NCBI GenBank assembly: GCA_002721815.1
Contig: PBLQ01000064.1
Span: 1-64,000, forward strand
Source of the DNA: Myxococcales bacterium
Lineage (GTDB): Bacteria; Myxococcota; UBA727; GCA-2721815
Reading direction: 5' to 3'
DNA length: 64,000 nucleotides
Shown here: piece after piece, positions 18,868-27,542 of the stretch
Position numbering within the stretch: the first letter of the stretch is position 1
Layout: each line of letters begins with the position of its first letter
Translations under genes and position numbers: made by a program
The notes under the pieces: model-generated
Told to the model about the DNA's origin: nothing
Database searches by the model: none
Seen by the model: the letters and a program-made list of their open reading frames with translations, nothing else

Positions 18868-19428
18868 CTAACCAAAAATACGCTTCACCACTCTGCTGTA
18901 AACCTGACGCCCCATGGGTAGAACGGTTTCTAAATGCATTGCTGAGGCGTGCTCGCTCAGCAAGGCTTCCCGCACCGCGGTCACCAAACCTTGACTCGCT
19001 GCCACCTGGCGCTCTTTTCTTTTGTTTGCTTGGTGAAGTTTTTCAAACAAGTTGTCCAAATCCTCGCACAACACTGCGCTCCCCATCTTTTCGAGTGCAT
19101 GGGCCAATTCCAATTGGTGATCATTGACCACCTCTCGATGGCGTAAGAGGCGGGGCACGAGTAAAGGCTGGTGCCCCGCAGCTATGGCATCATAAATGGT
19201 CCCCGCACCAGCATGGATTATCACTTTGTCCGCCCAGGCCAACCTTTCTTGAAATTCAGCTCTGGCCAAACGACTTGCACCATTGAGCTGTGAAGAAATT
19301 TCGTCCTGCGCATGCTGGAAAAAAAACGTCATGCCTTCAGGAATCGGCTTTTGCAAAAAAAACTCCGTGAGGCGCGGGAAAGACGTGGTGCCAGTGGCTA
19401 TGAAGATCCGAAGATGTTGCCTGCCCAT
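18868..19428 (-). CDS. Alg13/PssE-like glycosyltransferase subunit (catalytic, GT28 C-terminal type)
   Basis: 186 residues. The fold begins RIFIATGTTSFPRL, the ATGT-type start of Alg13/EpsF/PssE proteins, and contains the donor-binding segment IIHAGAGTIYDAIAAGHQPLLVPR (HAGAGT), like the C-terminal domain of GT28 enzymes such as MurG. Such half-proteins need an Alg14/PssD partner, encoded just upstream. The pair typically transfers glucuronic acid or GlcNAc to a lipid-linked sugar. A very strong AAGGAGG lies 4 bp before the ATG, inside the end of the partner gene (31-bp overlap). Confidence 0.9.
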   Translation of the reverse strand: MGRQHLRIFIATGTTSFPRLTEFFLQKPIPEGMTFFFQHAQDEISSQLNGASRLARAEFQERLAWADKVIIHAGAGTIYDAIAAGHQPLLVPRLLRHREVVNDHQLELAHALEKMGSAVLCEDLDNLFEKLHQANKRKERQVAASQGLVTAVREALLSEHASAMHLETVLPMGRQVYSRVVKRIFG

Positions 19429-19859
19429 CTGCCCTCCTTAAGATGCGTGCCAATCTGTGGCCATTGTACAAACAAGGTATCGCAAAAAGGCTGCATTAAA
19501 ATACCCGTCAAGGTCGGCTGGTGCACCGCCGCCACACTTTCTACAAAAACCACCCGAATGCCCAACATTTTTGCTACCACTGCGGCGGGTACTGCGGGGC
19601 CCGCACCGGTGCTCAACATCACGGTTGGCTTTTCTTTTTTGAAGATGCGGTAAAACTCGAGAAGGTTTTTGGCCACCAACAAATCCCGCTCGGCATGCGC
19701 GACGGTATACACAGAGATATTTTTGGGTGGCTGAAACGGGGCCTCGTCATTGAACACATAAAAATGTTCTAAATCTTCAAATGCACTTTTCAAGGCCAGC
19801 AACTCCGTCAGGTGCCCGCCAACGGAAGATACCAGCGCCACTTTTTGTTTCGACGTCAT
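19398..19859 (-). CDS. Alg14/PssD-like glycosyltransferase subunit (membrane-anchor, acceptor half)
   Basis: 153 residues starting with KVALVSSVGGHLTELLAL, the SSGGH-type signature of the Alg14/PssD family, followed by VMLSTGAGPAVPAAVVAKML and VVFVESVA. It should recruit the Alg13-like subunit to the inner membrane and bind the lipid-linked acceptor, although no clear membrane helix precedes the domain. The start overlaps the upstream glycosyltransferase stop by ATGA. Because UDP-glucuronate synthesis is encoded in the same locus, glucuronosyl transfer is a reasonable guess, not a demonstrated one. Confidence 0.9.
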   Translation of the reverse strand: MTSKQKVALVSSVGGHLTELLALKSAFEDLEHFYVFNDEAPFQPPKNISVYTVAHAERDLLVAKNLLEFYRIFKKEKPTVMLSTGAGPAVPAAVVAKMLGIRVVFVESVAAVHQPTLTGILMQPFCDTLFVQWPQIGTHLKEGRWAGNIFGSS

Positions 19860-21076
19860 CGGCTTAAAACCTCTTGGTACATTTCTTCTAACCGAGCCCC
19901 CATCACCGAGACCTCAAACTCTGCCGCCACCAACGACTTGGCATTGGCGGCGCACGTCTGCCTAAAATCAGGGTCCAAACAAGTCTGCATGCCCTTCACC
20001 AGCGCTTCGGTGTCTCCAACAGGGACCACCACGCCCGCATTGTATTCAGAGACAGCGGATTCAACCCCTACTGCATCACTGACAACCACTGGCAAGCCAT
20101 TGTCCATGGCTTCGACCACAGAGATGCCAAAGTTCTCCCCCCAAGAAGGGAGCAGGTAGACATCTGAATGCGCATAGACTTTTTGCTTCTCTGCGCCTGA
20201 GACATGCCCCAAAAACTCGCATTGTCCCTCGATATTCAGCTGCTCTGTCTTGTCTTTCAATTGACGCACATACTCAGGCGGTCCACCCCCTGCGATTAAG
20301 AGTTTGGAATCTTTGGCCAATGTCTGAACCTTCGCAAACGCCTCTAAGGTGCCCTCCAAATTCTTTTTGGGGTGAAGGCGTGCTAGGAAGAGAAAAGTAA
20401 TTGGGCGCTGGGCCTGTCCGGTGGCCATCTCTTCGCTGGGCGCATTGTCCTGATTGATATGGAACCCAAGAGGAATCCGAAACTGTTGTGACCGAATCTG
20501 AAGGTTGTGGGCCGCGGCACCTTCCAAGTTTGATGTCACATGCAGAGCGGCGGCACCGTTCAACAAATCGGTACCGACGCCTTTTAGAAACAAACGTTTC
20601 TTCAATGACTTTTGCTCCAAAGACCAAGTGTCCAAAGCGCCACAAGGCCGGATGATATAGGGTACGCCCAGACGCTTGGCCCAATACGCACCCACGATAC
20701 ATGGAAAGGAAAAAAACGAGTGAATGTGAATCACATCAAATTGTCGCAAGTTTTTTTGCAGCCACAGGACCATTCCAAAAGAAATGTCCACGTACAGATT
20801 TGCCTTACAAATGATGACAGGCAACCTTGACTCCAAGGTCTCAATCTCCTGAGCGCTCAAACCACAATCCGTCGTTAAAATGGCTACTTTAAGGCCGCGC
20901 GAGAGCTGTTCTTCGACAATTGTTTTAATGGCTTTTGTGGGGCCGCCCATCCAAGGCGCGATGCCCGGAATGATGTGTAAAACCCGAGCTTCGATTGTCT
21001 GAGAGCCCCCAGTTGAAATATGTGGCGTCATTCCCAATCGCTCTGCTCCCATGATGAACCGCGCTACGGGGCCCAT
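19856..21076 (-). CDS. Glycosyltransferase, GT4 family
   Basis: A GT-B glycosyltransferase with VLHIIPGIAPWMGGPTKAI at the acceptor side (a glycine-rich loop near the N-terminus), VIHIHSFFSFPCIVGAYWAK, and the C-terminal donor site ITFLFLARLHPKKNLEGTL followed by LLPSWGENFGISVVEAMDNG, which contains the E-x7-E-like motif. The start is uncertain: the ATG at 21076 has GGGCGGGG upstream, while other in-frame candidates are at 21133 (TTG) and 21031. The donor sugar is not predictable. It is coupled to the Alg14-like gene by ATGA. Confidence 0.88.
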   Translation of the reverse strand: MGPVARFIMGAERLGMTPHISTGGSQTIEARVLHIIPGIAPWMGGPTKAIKTIVEEQLSRGLKVAILTTDCGLSAQEIETLESRLPVIICKANLYVDISFGMVLWLQKNLRQFDVIHIHSFFSFPCIVGAYWAKRLGVPYIIRPCGALDTWSLEQKSLKKRLFLKGVGTDLLNGAAALHVTSNLEGAAAHNLQIRSQQFRIPLGFHINQDNAPSEEMATGQAQRPITFLFLARLHPKKNLEGTLEAFAKVQTLAKDSKLLIAGGGPPEYVRQLKDKTEQLNIEGQCEFLGHVSGAEKQKVYAHSDVYLLPSWGENFGISVVEAMDNGLPVVVSDAVGVESAVSEYNAGVVVPVGDTEALVKGMQTCLDPDFRQTCAANAKSLVAAEFEVSVMGARLEEMYQEVLSR

Positions 21077-21369
21077 TTCTGCCCCGCCCAATCCCACAAA
21101 AACCGACTTATGTCGGGCGAAGGCGGCCTTCAAGGGTAATCCGCAAATCGGTCAAATAGCAAGGTCAAGACGCGCGCCAAGCCATTGCAAGCGAGCAAAA
21201 AAATGATTTTCCCCATATATTTCATATACTTGAGAGGTTCCCTGGGGAGACCCATCTGGCAGGATGGGTCCTCACCCAGCCGCCCCAAACCGACGAAAAA
21301 AATGAAACCCGGGTTTTGAATTCTAAACTTGTGTGTCAAACATGGACAGAAACCACGTATAGAAATGTC

Positions 21370-22872
21370 ATGAACCAACTCAAACCATCGATCAGCCCTG
21401 CCGAAGGCGAACTCCTTCCCCAGCAAAACCGTGCAATTCAACTGAAACTTGTTCAGTTTTTTGGCGGCCTGTTTTTGGCGCTCACTTTCTTCAATCTCAT
21501 GAGTATGGACCACTTCACCCTTCCGGTCGCAGTGGCCATCACGGGCGCCATTTTTTTTATTTGTGCCATTTGTTTCTTGGCGTTCTCCAAAATTTGGCTG
21601 GGCATGGGCGTTTATCTCACGGTTTACGGGATGCTCTATTCCGCAAAAATGGGTTCTTATTTGAGCGATGGTTACTTTGAATTTCCCCTCACCATTCATG
21701 CATCTAGTTTTCAACTGACACTCTTGTATTTCCTCATTTTTTTGGCGGTCTTATTTGTGGTGACGGCCACGTTTAGAATTTTACTTCGCCATCCCGTGGC
21801 CCGGTTAGAAAAGAGCCGCATTCTGCCGAAAAACAACGCGTTGGTGCTGCAGACCCTTCTCGTCTTTTCAACCATTGTCTTTTTGGGTGTATTCCGAGAG
21901 GGAACCTACAGCAATTATCTGGGTTCTGAATCAGATGACAAAATGATTAAGGGTGGTTTCCAATTCGGTAAACTGTATGGTTTTACCCTTGCCACCAATA
22001 TCATCCTATACGGGAACATTCTTTTACAGCAGATTGTCGCCCGGCAAAGGGTCAAGAAAACAGATGCAGCTTGGTTTGCAATCGTTGTATCGCTGGTTCT
22101 CGTCTACAATTCGAGACGCCTTCTGCTCTTCGCTGGAATGGCGCTTTTTATAAAATACCTGATTGATATGGGGCAAAGGAACAGAAAGATCAGCGGCAAA
22201 GCAGTTGCCCTGTCTTTGTTCCTGGTTTTTTCCTTGGCCTTTGGTTCTACAATTCTGCGGGGGTCGCTAAAGCAGTCCTATTCGGTGACCGATCTTTTTT
22301 CTGAGGTTTCTCAAACCGCCTCCGTCACCGATGCGCAACAACTCAACGAAGCCGCCATGGGCATCACCAAACGGTTGGCTTATTTTACCACCGATGCTTG
22401 GGTCACCAGCCTTATCGAGAATGGCTTTCAAGTAAACACACCGATTCCTGAAATGCTCGTCTCGGGCTTCGCACAACAGATTCCCGCTCTGATCTTTCCG
22501 GGCAAATACAAATACTCAAACAAAAGGCAGTCCTGTGACAAGTACCTGGCTTATTTGACGGCCTACCAGGACAACTCCTGCACCATCTTCAACACCCTGC
22601 TCGTTTTCCCCTCGCTGTGGACCAAATTTACCATTTTGGCGCTCTATGCTTTGGCCATCGCTATCGGCTGCATACTTTTTTGCAGCCAAAATCTATTTTT
22701 ATTCATTTTGGGCTCTATTTATTTATGGACGGTATGCATGCAAATCGAAATGTCGGTGGTTTTCCCTATCCTAGACGGGCTTCGCGCACTCGCTACATTT
22801 TCCTTTTTGCTGATATCTCTTTATTTTGTTTTACGTCTCATCAGCCAAGCCTCACGAAGACACCTATCATAA
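21370..22872 (+). CDS. Wzy-like polysaccharide polymerase candidate, integral membrane
   Basis: About 500 residues from the ATG at 21370 (an in-frame ATG at 21316 is possible). Roughly eleven hydrophobic segments span the protein, with a periplasmic loop between residues 350 and 440 that includes FPGKYKYSNKRQSCDKYLAYL. Wzy polymerases are poorly conserved and are recognised mostly by topology and context. Here the flippase, glycosyltransferases and lipid-linked enzymes of one locus support the call. The alternative is an unrelated membrane protein. It is transcribed alone on the plus strand, converging on a CgeB-like gene with a 34-bp gap. Confidence 0.7.
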   Translation: MNQLKPSISPAEGELLPQQNRAIQLKLVQFFGGLFLALTFFNLMSMDHFTLPVAVAITGAIFFICAICFLAFSKIWLGMGVYLTVYGMLYSAKMGSYLSDGYFEFPLTIHASSFQLTLLYFLIFLAVLFVVTATFRILLRHPVARLEKSRILPKNNALVLQTLLVFSTIVFLGVFREGTYSNYLGSESDDKMIKGGFQFGKLYGFTLATNIILYGNILLQQIVARQRVKKTDAAWFAIVVSLVLVYNSRRLLLFAGMALFIKYLIDMGQRNRKISGKAVALSLFLVFSLAFGSTILRGSLKQSYSVTDLFSEVSQTASVTDAQQLNEAAMGITKRLAYFTTDAWVTSLIENGFQVNTPIPEMLVSGFAQQIPALIFPGKYKYSNKRQSCDKYLAYLTAYQDNSCTIFNTLLVFPSLWTKFTILALYALAIAIGCILFCSQNLFLFILGSIYLWTVCMQIEMSVVFPILDGLRALATFSFLLISLYFVLRLISQASRRHLS

Positions 22873-22906
22873 GCTCAGAAACTTTTTGAGGTCTTTCACT
22901 GTAATT

Positions 22907-23971
22907 CTAGTTTGAAATTCGTTCTAAAATTTTAGGCAAACGCTTTTGAAAACTATAGCCATGCTCGTGCACTTTTTGATGCCCTTTCGCCGCGATTTGT
23001 TCTCGAAGCGCTTCTTCTTTTAAATAATACTTCACCTTTTCTACCAGCTCCGCATCACCGGAAAAGAATGCAGCCTCCTCATTCTCTACGTACATCGAAA
23101 GGTGAATGGGTGTTCGCTCTGTCAGTAAAAAGCCACCAACGCCCGGAATCTCGACACTACGGCCTGTCACCTGGTCTCGATTGGCTTTTCTCAAAAACCC
23201 AAGACATATTTTGGCACCTGACAGCGCCTTGACGTATTCCGTGATGGCAAGATCTTGAAATTGTATTTGCAGATTGGGATGCTTTCTCTTCCAGTTGGGC
23301 GGCCAGAAATTGCCCCAAACTCGAACCACCACTCCAGCTCGAGCCAAGGCCAACAGACTGCTGGCCCGCTCCTCTTCAAAAGAGCCCACAAAAACAACAT
23401 CTACGTCGTATAACTCTTTTTCAGATTCCGTGAGCACCTGCCTCGAATGTAAGTTTTCATCAAAAAAGAAGTTCTCCCACAGTGTATTATTTAACCCCAA
23501 CCGCTTTTGGTCCTCAGTTTCGTGATTCAAAGGGTTGGTAGAAATAACCACATCAAACAATGGCCAGGTTTTCCTGAGGGTGGCGGAAGAGTGGCTCTTG
23601 TTTAACAAATCGTCCGTGGTGAAATAAACTCGTTTACACTGGGGATGCTGCGACGCCAACCGAGACAACACATCGGGGCGAAGACATGGCGATTTGGTCA
23701 CCCAAAATATGTCGTATTCATGGTTTTGGATCTTGTCTAAGAGCCTTTTATTGAAGTCCCCAAAATCTGGCCAGTAATCAAAGAGCCGAGTGGCCTTGCT
23801 GTAAGCCCTGGCCCAAAGTGGAAGCGTCTTGTTGTTTTTTAAAAAATCCGCGCCATAGATATTCACCACATCCACCTGATGCCCAAGTGCTTTAAAAACA
23901 TTGGCCATCATTCGGGATTTGGAATTCGCACGCATTTCACCCGCATACAAAATTCGAAGACCCTGACTCAT
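22907..23971 (-). CDS. CgeB-like glycosyltransferase (glycosyltransferase family 1)
   Basis: 354 residues from the ATG at 23971, which follows AGGGAG and overlaps the stop of the upstream gene remnant by ATGA. It starts LRILYAGEMRANSKSRMMA and has GHQVDVVNIYG, a central DVVISTNPLNH, VDVVFVGSFEEERA at the start of the donor domain, and GRSVEIPGVGGFLLTERTP near the C-terminus. That last segment is the CgeB-like equivalent of the E-x7-E nucleotide-sugar site. Function: transfer of an unknown sugar during repeat-unit assembly. Confidence 0.85.
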   Translation of the reverse strand: MSQGLRILYAGEMRANSKSRMMANVFKALGHQVDVVNIYGADFLKNNKTLPLWARAYSKATRLFDYWPDFGDFNKRLLDKIQNHEYDIFWVTKSPCLRPDVLSRLASQHPQCKRVYFTTDDLLNKSHSSATLRKTWPLFDVVISTNPLNHETEDQKRLGLNNTLWENFFFDENLHSRQVLTESEKELYDVDVVFVGSFEEERASSLLALARAGVVVRVWGNFWPPNWKRKHPNLQIQFQDLAITEYVKALSGAKICLGFLRKANRDQVTGRSVEIPGVGGFLLTERTPIHLSMYVENEEAAFFSGDAELVEKVKYYLKEEALREQIAAKGHQKVHEHGYSFQKRLPKILERISN

Positions 23972-24423
23972 CGGCTGCTCCCTGCGGCCCAAACGGGTTG
24001 CTGAGGATCAAACGGTTTCCAAGCCCAGTGTCTGCAGCGCCAAAGCTGATTTGGATACAGGTCCATGAATGTTAAACCATGCTGAATGCTTTGAAGACAG
24101 GTTGGCCTCATCGGTGCTTGATGCACCAAACATGGGGCAAATGATAGGCTTGGTTCATGGCTCAACACAGCTTGCGTCTCTCACCCATGACCGCTGCTTT
24201 TCATCTAAAATCGCAATGCGGCCACCAGCCGGCGACAACAAAACGAACCCAGGTAAAGCAACTTTGGCCACGCGATGGTCAAAATCCTTTAAAAATAGAC
24301 ACATAAGAGGTTTGAAGCCATTTTGCAATGTGTGGCGCACCTCTTTTTGGCTTCTGAATTGGGCAAAAACCCCATTTTGCTCCACCGCGATGTCTGGTAA
24401 GCCGTCAATAACGGAGTGATTTA
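23968..24423 (-). pseudogene. Truncated and frameshifted gene remnant beside the aldolase cassette
   Basis: This 452-bp stretch has no intact gene. Two adjacent minus-strand frames read like one broken protein. Frame one, from about 24420 to 24184, gives VEQNGVFAQFRSQKEVRHTL and later GFVLLSPAGGRIAILDEKQR. Frame two, open from 24180, gives VLSHEPSLSFAPCLVHQAP and LYPNQLWRCRHWAWKPFDP and ends in a TGA overlapping the CgeB-like start as ATGA. That overlap is the usual spacing of real genes in this locus, so frame two was probably once translated. A TGA at 24181-24183 separates the frames. No start codon is left, as the plus-strand aldolase begins at 24424. I do not recognise the family. Confidence 0.5.
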
Positions 24424-26085
24424 ATGATAAAAATTCTAGATTGCACTTTGCGTGATGGCGGTTTCTACACCCAATGGGACTTTGATACGTCCTTCGTTCA
24501 GGCTTACTGCAAAGCCATGGACAATGCAGGTGTCGATTATCTGGAGTTGGGATATCGATCCTTCGTAAAAAACGAATTTTCCGGGGCCTACCGCTACACA
24601 AGCGAGCACACCCTCGAGCAAATACCGACTTTAAACCACTCCAAAATAGCGGTGATGCTCGATAGCAAAGAATTTACGTCGGATCCTACATCGGTCAGGC
24701 GTTTGTTCCTGCCGGCCGCCCAGTCGCGCGTGTCCATGGTGCGGGTCGCAACCAAATTTAAAGATCTGCCCACTGCCATTGCGTTGGTTCGAGAGGCCAA
24801 AGCAATGGGTTATGAAACCACCATCAATCAAATGGCTTGGGCAACCTTAAGCCCTCAAGAACAAGATGAGGCAGTAAAACTCATTCAAACGGCAGAGATT
24901 GATGCCTTTTATATCGCCGACTCTTTTGGCGGCATGTACCCACAAGACATCCACGCAGGCGCCGACAAACTAGACGGTAAAATTCCAATGGACTGGGGCG
25001 TTCACCTTCATAACAACTTAGAACTGGCCTTCGCCAATGCCATGACCGCACTGGACCGAAATGCGGTGTACGTGGACAGCAGTGTTTTCGGAATGGGACG
25101 TGGCCCTGGCAATCTTCGGACTGAAATCATTTTGCAGTATCTAGAAAAGAAACGCGAAAACCCACAATACGCCATGGGCCCCGTGATCGATTTTATTTCG
25201 CAACACATGGTAGAGCTGAAAGACAAATATAAATGGGGGCCCGATGCACCTTACGTCCTGTCGGGCGCGCTCTCAGTTCACCCGACTTACGCACAGAAGT
25301 TAATGGGCACGGGTCGGTACAGCGTTCAAGAAGTGGCTGCCATCCTTCAAACCATCGAGCGTCAAGGTGGTGGGGCCGGGTTCAACAACGAAAAACTGGG
25401 TTTTGCGATATCAGAACGGTTCGACGATAAATCAAGCAATAACAACCTCGAGTCTCAAGACTTTGTTGGCGTTTTGAACGCCATCGATGCCCAAGAAGAG
25501 GTCCTTATTGTTGGGCGCGGACCAAGTGTCCAAAAGCATTTGGACGCCGTTAATACTTATATCCAAATGAAAAACCCAATTGTCATCGAATGCAATCACG
25601 TGCCCAATATCGCACGCACGTCACGCCATTACAGTGCCTTCGTGCTCTACACCAATGCCGTTGAGATGGTGGAGCAAGCACTGAATGATGGACGAAAAGT
25701 GATGTTGGGTTTTCACCCTGGCAATGACGTGCTTCCCTTGGTGGCATCCAATCCTGAGGCCGTTCGAGTTTGCCCCTACCGCGTGAAAGAAGGCGCCTTG
25801 GCGTATTCGAATGGGTGCGTCATTCCTCACGACGTGGTTTCCATGTATGCGATCACGCAAGCGCTCAGGGCAGGAGCCAGGACATTTAAGGTCGTGGGTT
25901 TTGATGGCTACGAAGACTCCACCGACAAACGGGGCGAGCGTTTGCAAGCAGAAATGAATGCATTCCTTCAACTCATCAGTCAATGCGATGATGATATCGC
26001 CATCCAAAGCTTGCTCGCCTCCAGTTACGACATTGACCAAACATCCGTTTATCATCAATTATTTTTTGGTGGTGATGAGCAGTAA
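24424..26085 (+). CDS. DmpG/HMGL-type pyruvate aldolase fused to a C-terminal Rossmann-like (MptE/GT42-like) domain
   Basis: 553 residues. Residues 1-300 form an HMGL-like TIM barrel: ILDCTLRDGGFYTQ (the D-x-TLRDG metal/substrate motif, Arg10, Asp11), YIADSFGGMYPQDI, and GVHLHNNLELAFANA with the metal-binding His194 and His196. Relatives such as 4-hydroxy-2-oxovalerate aldolase reversibly join pyruvate to an aldehyde to form a 4-hydroxy-2-keto acid. Residues 355-540 are a second domain starting EEVLIVGRGPSV and including FKVVGFDGYEDSTD, like the DUF115/MptE or GT42 fold. Genes for a phosphatase, cytidylyltransferase and GT42-like transferase follow within tens of bases. In sugar synthesis this would make a 2-keto-3-deoxy acid; that is inference. 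Confidence 0.85.
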   Translation: MIKILDCTLRDGGFYTQWDFDTSFVQAYCKAMDNAGVDYLELGYRSFVKNEFSGAYRYTSEHTLEQIPTLNHSKIAVMLDSKEFTSDPTSVRRLFLPAAQSRVSMVRVATKFKDLPTAIALVREAKAMGYETTINQMAWATLSPQEQDEAVKLIQTAEIDAFYIADSFGGMYPQDIHAGADKLDGKIPMDWGVHLHNNLELAFANAMTALDRNAVYVDSSVFGMGRGPGNLRTEIILQYLEKKRENPQYAMGPVIDFISQHMVELKDKYKWGPDAPYVLSGALSVHPTYAQKLMGTGRYSVQEVAAILQTIERQGGGAGFNNEKLGFAISERFDDKSSNNNLESQDFVGVLNAIDAQEEVLIVGRGPSVQKHLDAVNTYIQMKNPIVIECNHVPNIARTSRHYSAFVLYTNAVEMVEQALNDGRKVMLGFHPGNDVLPLVASNPEAVRVCPYRVKEGALAYSNGCVIPHDVVSMYAITQALRAGARTFKVVGFDGYEDSTDKRGERLQAEMNAFLQLISQCDDDIAIQSLLASSYDIDQTSVYHQLFFGGDEQ

Positions 26086-26090
26086 AGCCC

Positions 26091-26768
26091 ATGTCGTTCC
26101 CAACGCAATATAAAGCTGTAATCTTGGACTGCGACGGGGTGGTATTTGATATCAACCGAGAAAAGTCCAACGCATTTAGAGAAGCGGTCGCTGATTACCC
26201 AGAAGACAAAGTGTCTGACTTTGTGAAAATGCACCAAGCAACAGGGGGCATTTCCCGTTACGAGAAATTTCGTTATTTTTTCACGGAGCTTTGCCCCTCC
26301 GTCAATACTGAAGCATCTATTCAAAATGCGTTAGATCGATATGCCCAAATTGTTCAAGCTGCTTATGGCGCCATTCACCCGCATCCGTCCGCTTTACAAT
26401 TGGTGCAGTACTGCCAAAACCAATGCCCCGTCTTTATCGCATCGGGATCTGACCAAGAAGAGCTGCGAGGCGTATTTCAGATTCATGGTATCACCTCTTT
26501 GTTTGCCGGTATTTTTGGGTCCCCGACCCCAAAGCAACACAATGTCGAAATGATTCTTCAAGAAAACAACCTTAATCCAGATGAAGTGATTTTCGTTGGC
26601 GACGGCGGTGGCGACTATCAGGTAACCCTAGAGCTGGGTTTACCATTTCTTTTTCTTGGGGAGATGGCAGAATGGGAACCCTCCCCAGAACAAATCCGGA
26701 CGCACCCAAATTTAAGTATGATGCCTCTTTGGCAAGATGTATTGGAGTATTTTCATGTCCCAAAATGA
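26091..26768 (+). CDS. HAD-superfamily sugar phosphatase candidate
   Basis: 225 residues with the four HAD motifs in order: DCDGVVFD near the N-terminus (nucleophile and acid/base aspartates), FIASGSDQEEL, the lysine in TPKQHN, and FVGDGGGDY. The helical cap between motifs one and two fits a beta-phosphoglucomutase/phosphatase-type subfamily. It begins 5 bp after the aldolase stop and its end overlaps the cytidylyltransferase start by 14 bp, so the three are one translational unit. By analogy with KdsC in Kdo synthesis it may dephosphorylate the aldol product before CMP activation. Confidence 0.88.
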   Translation: MSFPTQYKAVILDCDGVVFDINREKSNAFREAVADYPEDKVSDFVKMHQATGGISRYEKFRYFFTELCPSVNTEASIQNALDRYAQIVQAAYGAIHPHPSALQLVQYCQNQCPVFIASGSDQEELRGVFQIHGITSLFAGIFGSPTPKQHNVEMILQENNLNPDEVIFVGDGGGDYQVTLELGLPFLFLGEMAEWEPSPEQIRTHPNLSMMPLWQDVLEYFHVPK

Positions 26769-27474
26769 TGTAAAAGTATTTCTTCCTTGTCGTGCAGGCA
26801 GTGAGCGTGTCCCCCACAAAAACACCCGACCTTTTGCCGAATGGCAGCATGGGTTACTCGAGCTAAAACTCACTGCGCTTGAAAAGGCCACTGGCATTTC
26901 GCAAATCATTCTCGATTCAAACGACGAAAAGGTTTTAGAATATGGTCGGTCGAGGAAAAGTAACTGGTCAGGTACCGCCGAACTGTACGTCCAAGAACGC
27001 CCGAACCACTTAGGACTGTCCAGCACCACCACAGATGCATTGATTCAATATGCCTTGGACAATCTTCAAGAGGGTCACCTTTTATGGACCCACGTGACCT
27101 CACCGTTTTTAGGTCACGAAGAATACGAGCGAATTATCCAAGCGTTTTTTCAGCAGAAAGACCAAGGATACGATTCGCTAATGACAGTGAACCGCTTACA
27201 GACTTTTTTGTGGGACGAACAGCAACCCATGAATTATGATCGCGACCAACTCAAGTGGCCTCGTACCCAAGATGTGAAACCCGTATTTGAAGTGAACAGT
27301 GGTGCTTTTTTGGTTCCGGTAGATATTGCGAAAACGCGACAGGATCGCATTGGTCATAAACCTTATTTGTTCGAATTAAACCACATCGAAGCCTTTGATG
27401 TGGATTGGCCAGATGATTTTACGATGGCGGAGCTGTTGTGGCAAAGCAAATCACAGCAGCGGTCCCATGGGTAA
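26755..27474 (+). CDS. CMP-sugar synthetase-like cytidylyltransferase (NeuA/KdsB type)
   Basis: 239 residues from the ATG at 26755, 8 bp after GGAG and inside the end of the phosphatase gene. It opens VKVFLPCRAGSERVPHKNTR, the nucleotide-binding signature of CMP-NeuNAc and CMP-Kdo synthetases. It continues with IILDSNDEKVLEYGR, HLLWTHVTSPFL, and FEVNSGAFLVPVDIAK, matching the substrate and magnesium regions of NeuA-like enzymes. These activate ulosonic acids as CMP sugars from CTP. Position directly after an aldolase and a phosphatase indicates that its substrate is the product of those two. Confidence 0.9.
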   Translation: MSQNDVKVFLPCRAGSERVPHKNTRPFAEWQHGLLELKLTALEKATGISQIILDSNDEKVLEYGRSRKSNWSGTAELYVQERPNHLGLSSTTTDALIQYALDNLQEGHLLWTHVTSPFLGHEEYERIIQAFFQQKDQGYDSLMTVNRLQTFLWDEQQPMNYDRDQLKWPRTQDVKPVFEVNSGAFLVPVDIAKTRQDRIGHKPYLFELNHIEAFDVDWPDDFTMAELLWQSKSQQRSHG

Positions 27475-27542
27475 GCACGGGTATTTTGAATATTTGTTTA
27501 TTCAGTTTGTATTTTTTATTTTTGGGTTGAGAGGATTGCACA

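Noticed and set aside
21130-21714. A 194-codon minus-strand open frame
   Set aside because: It lies antisense to the start of the polymerase-like gene, has no ribosome-binding site and a composition unlike its neighbours; it appears to be a chance frame opposite a membrane protein.
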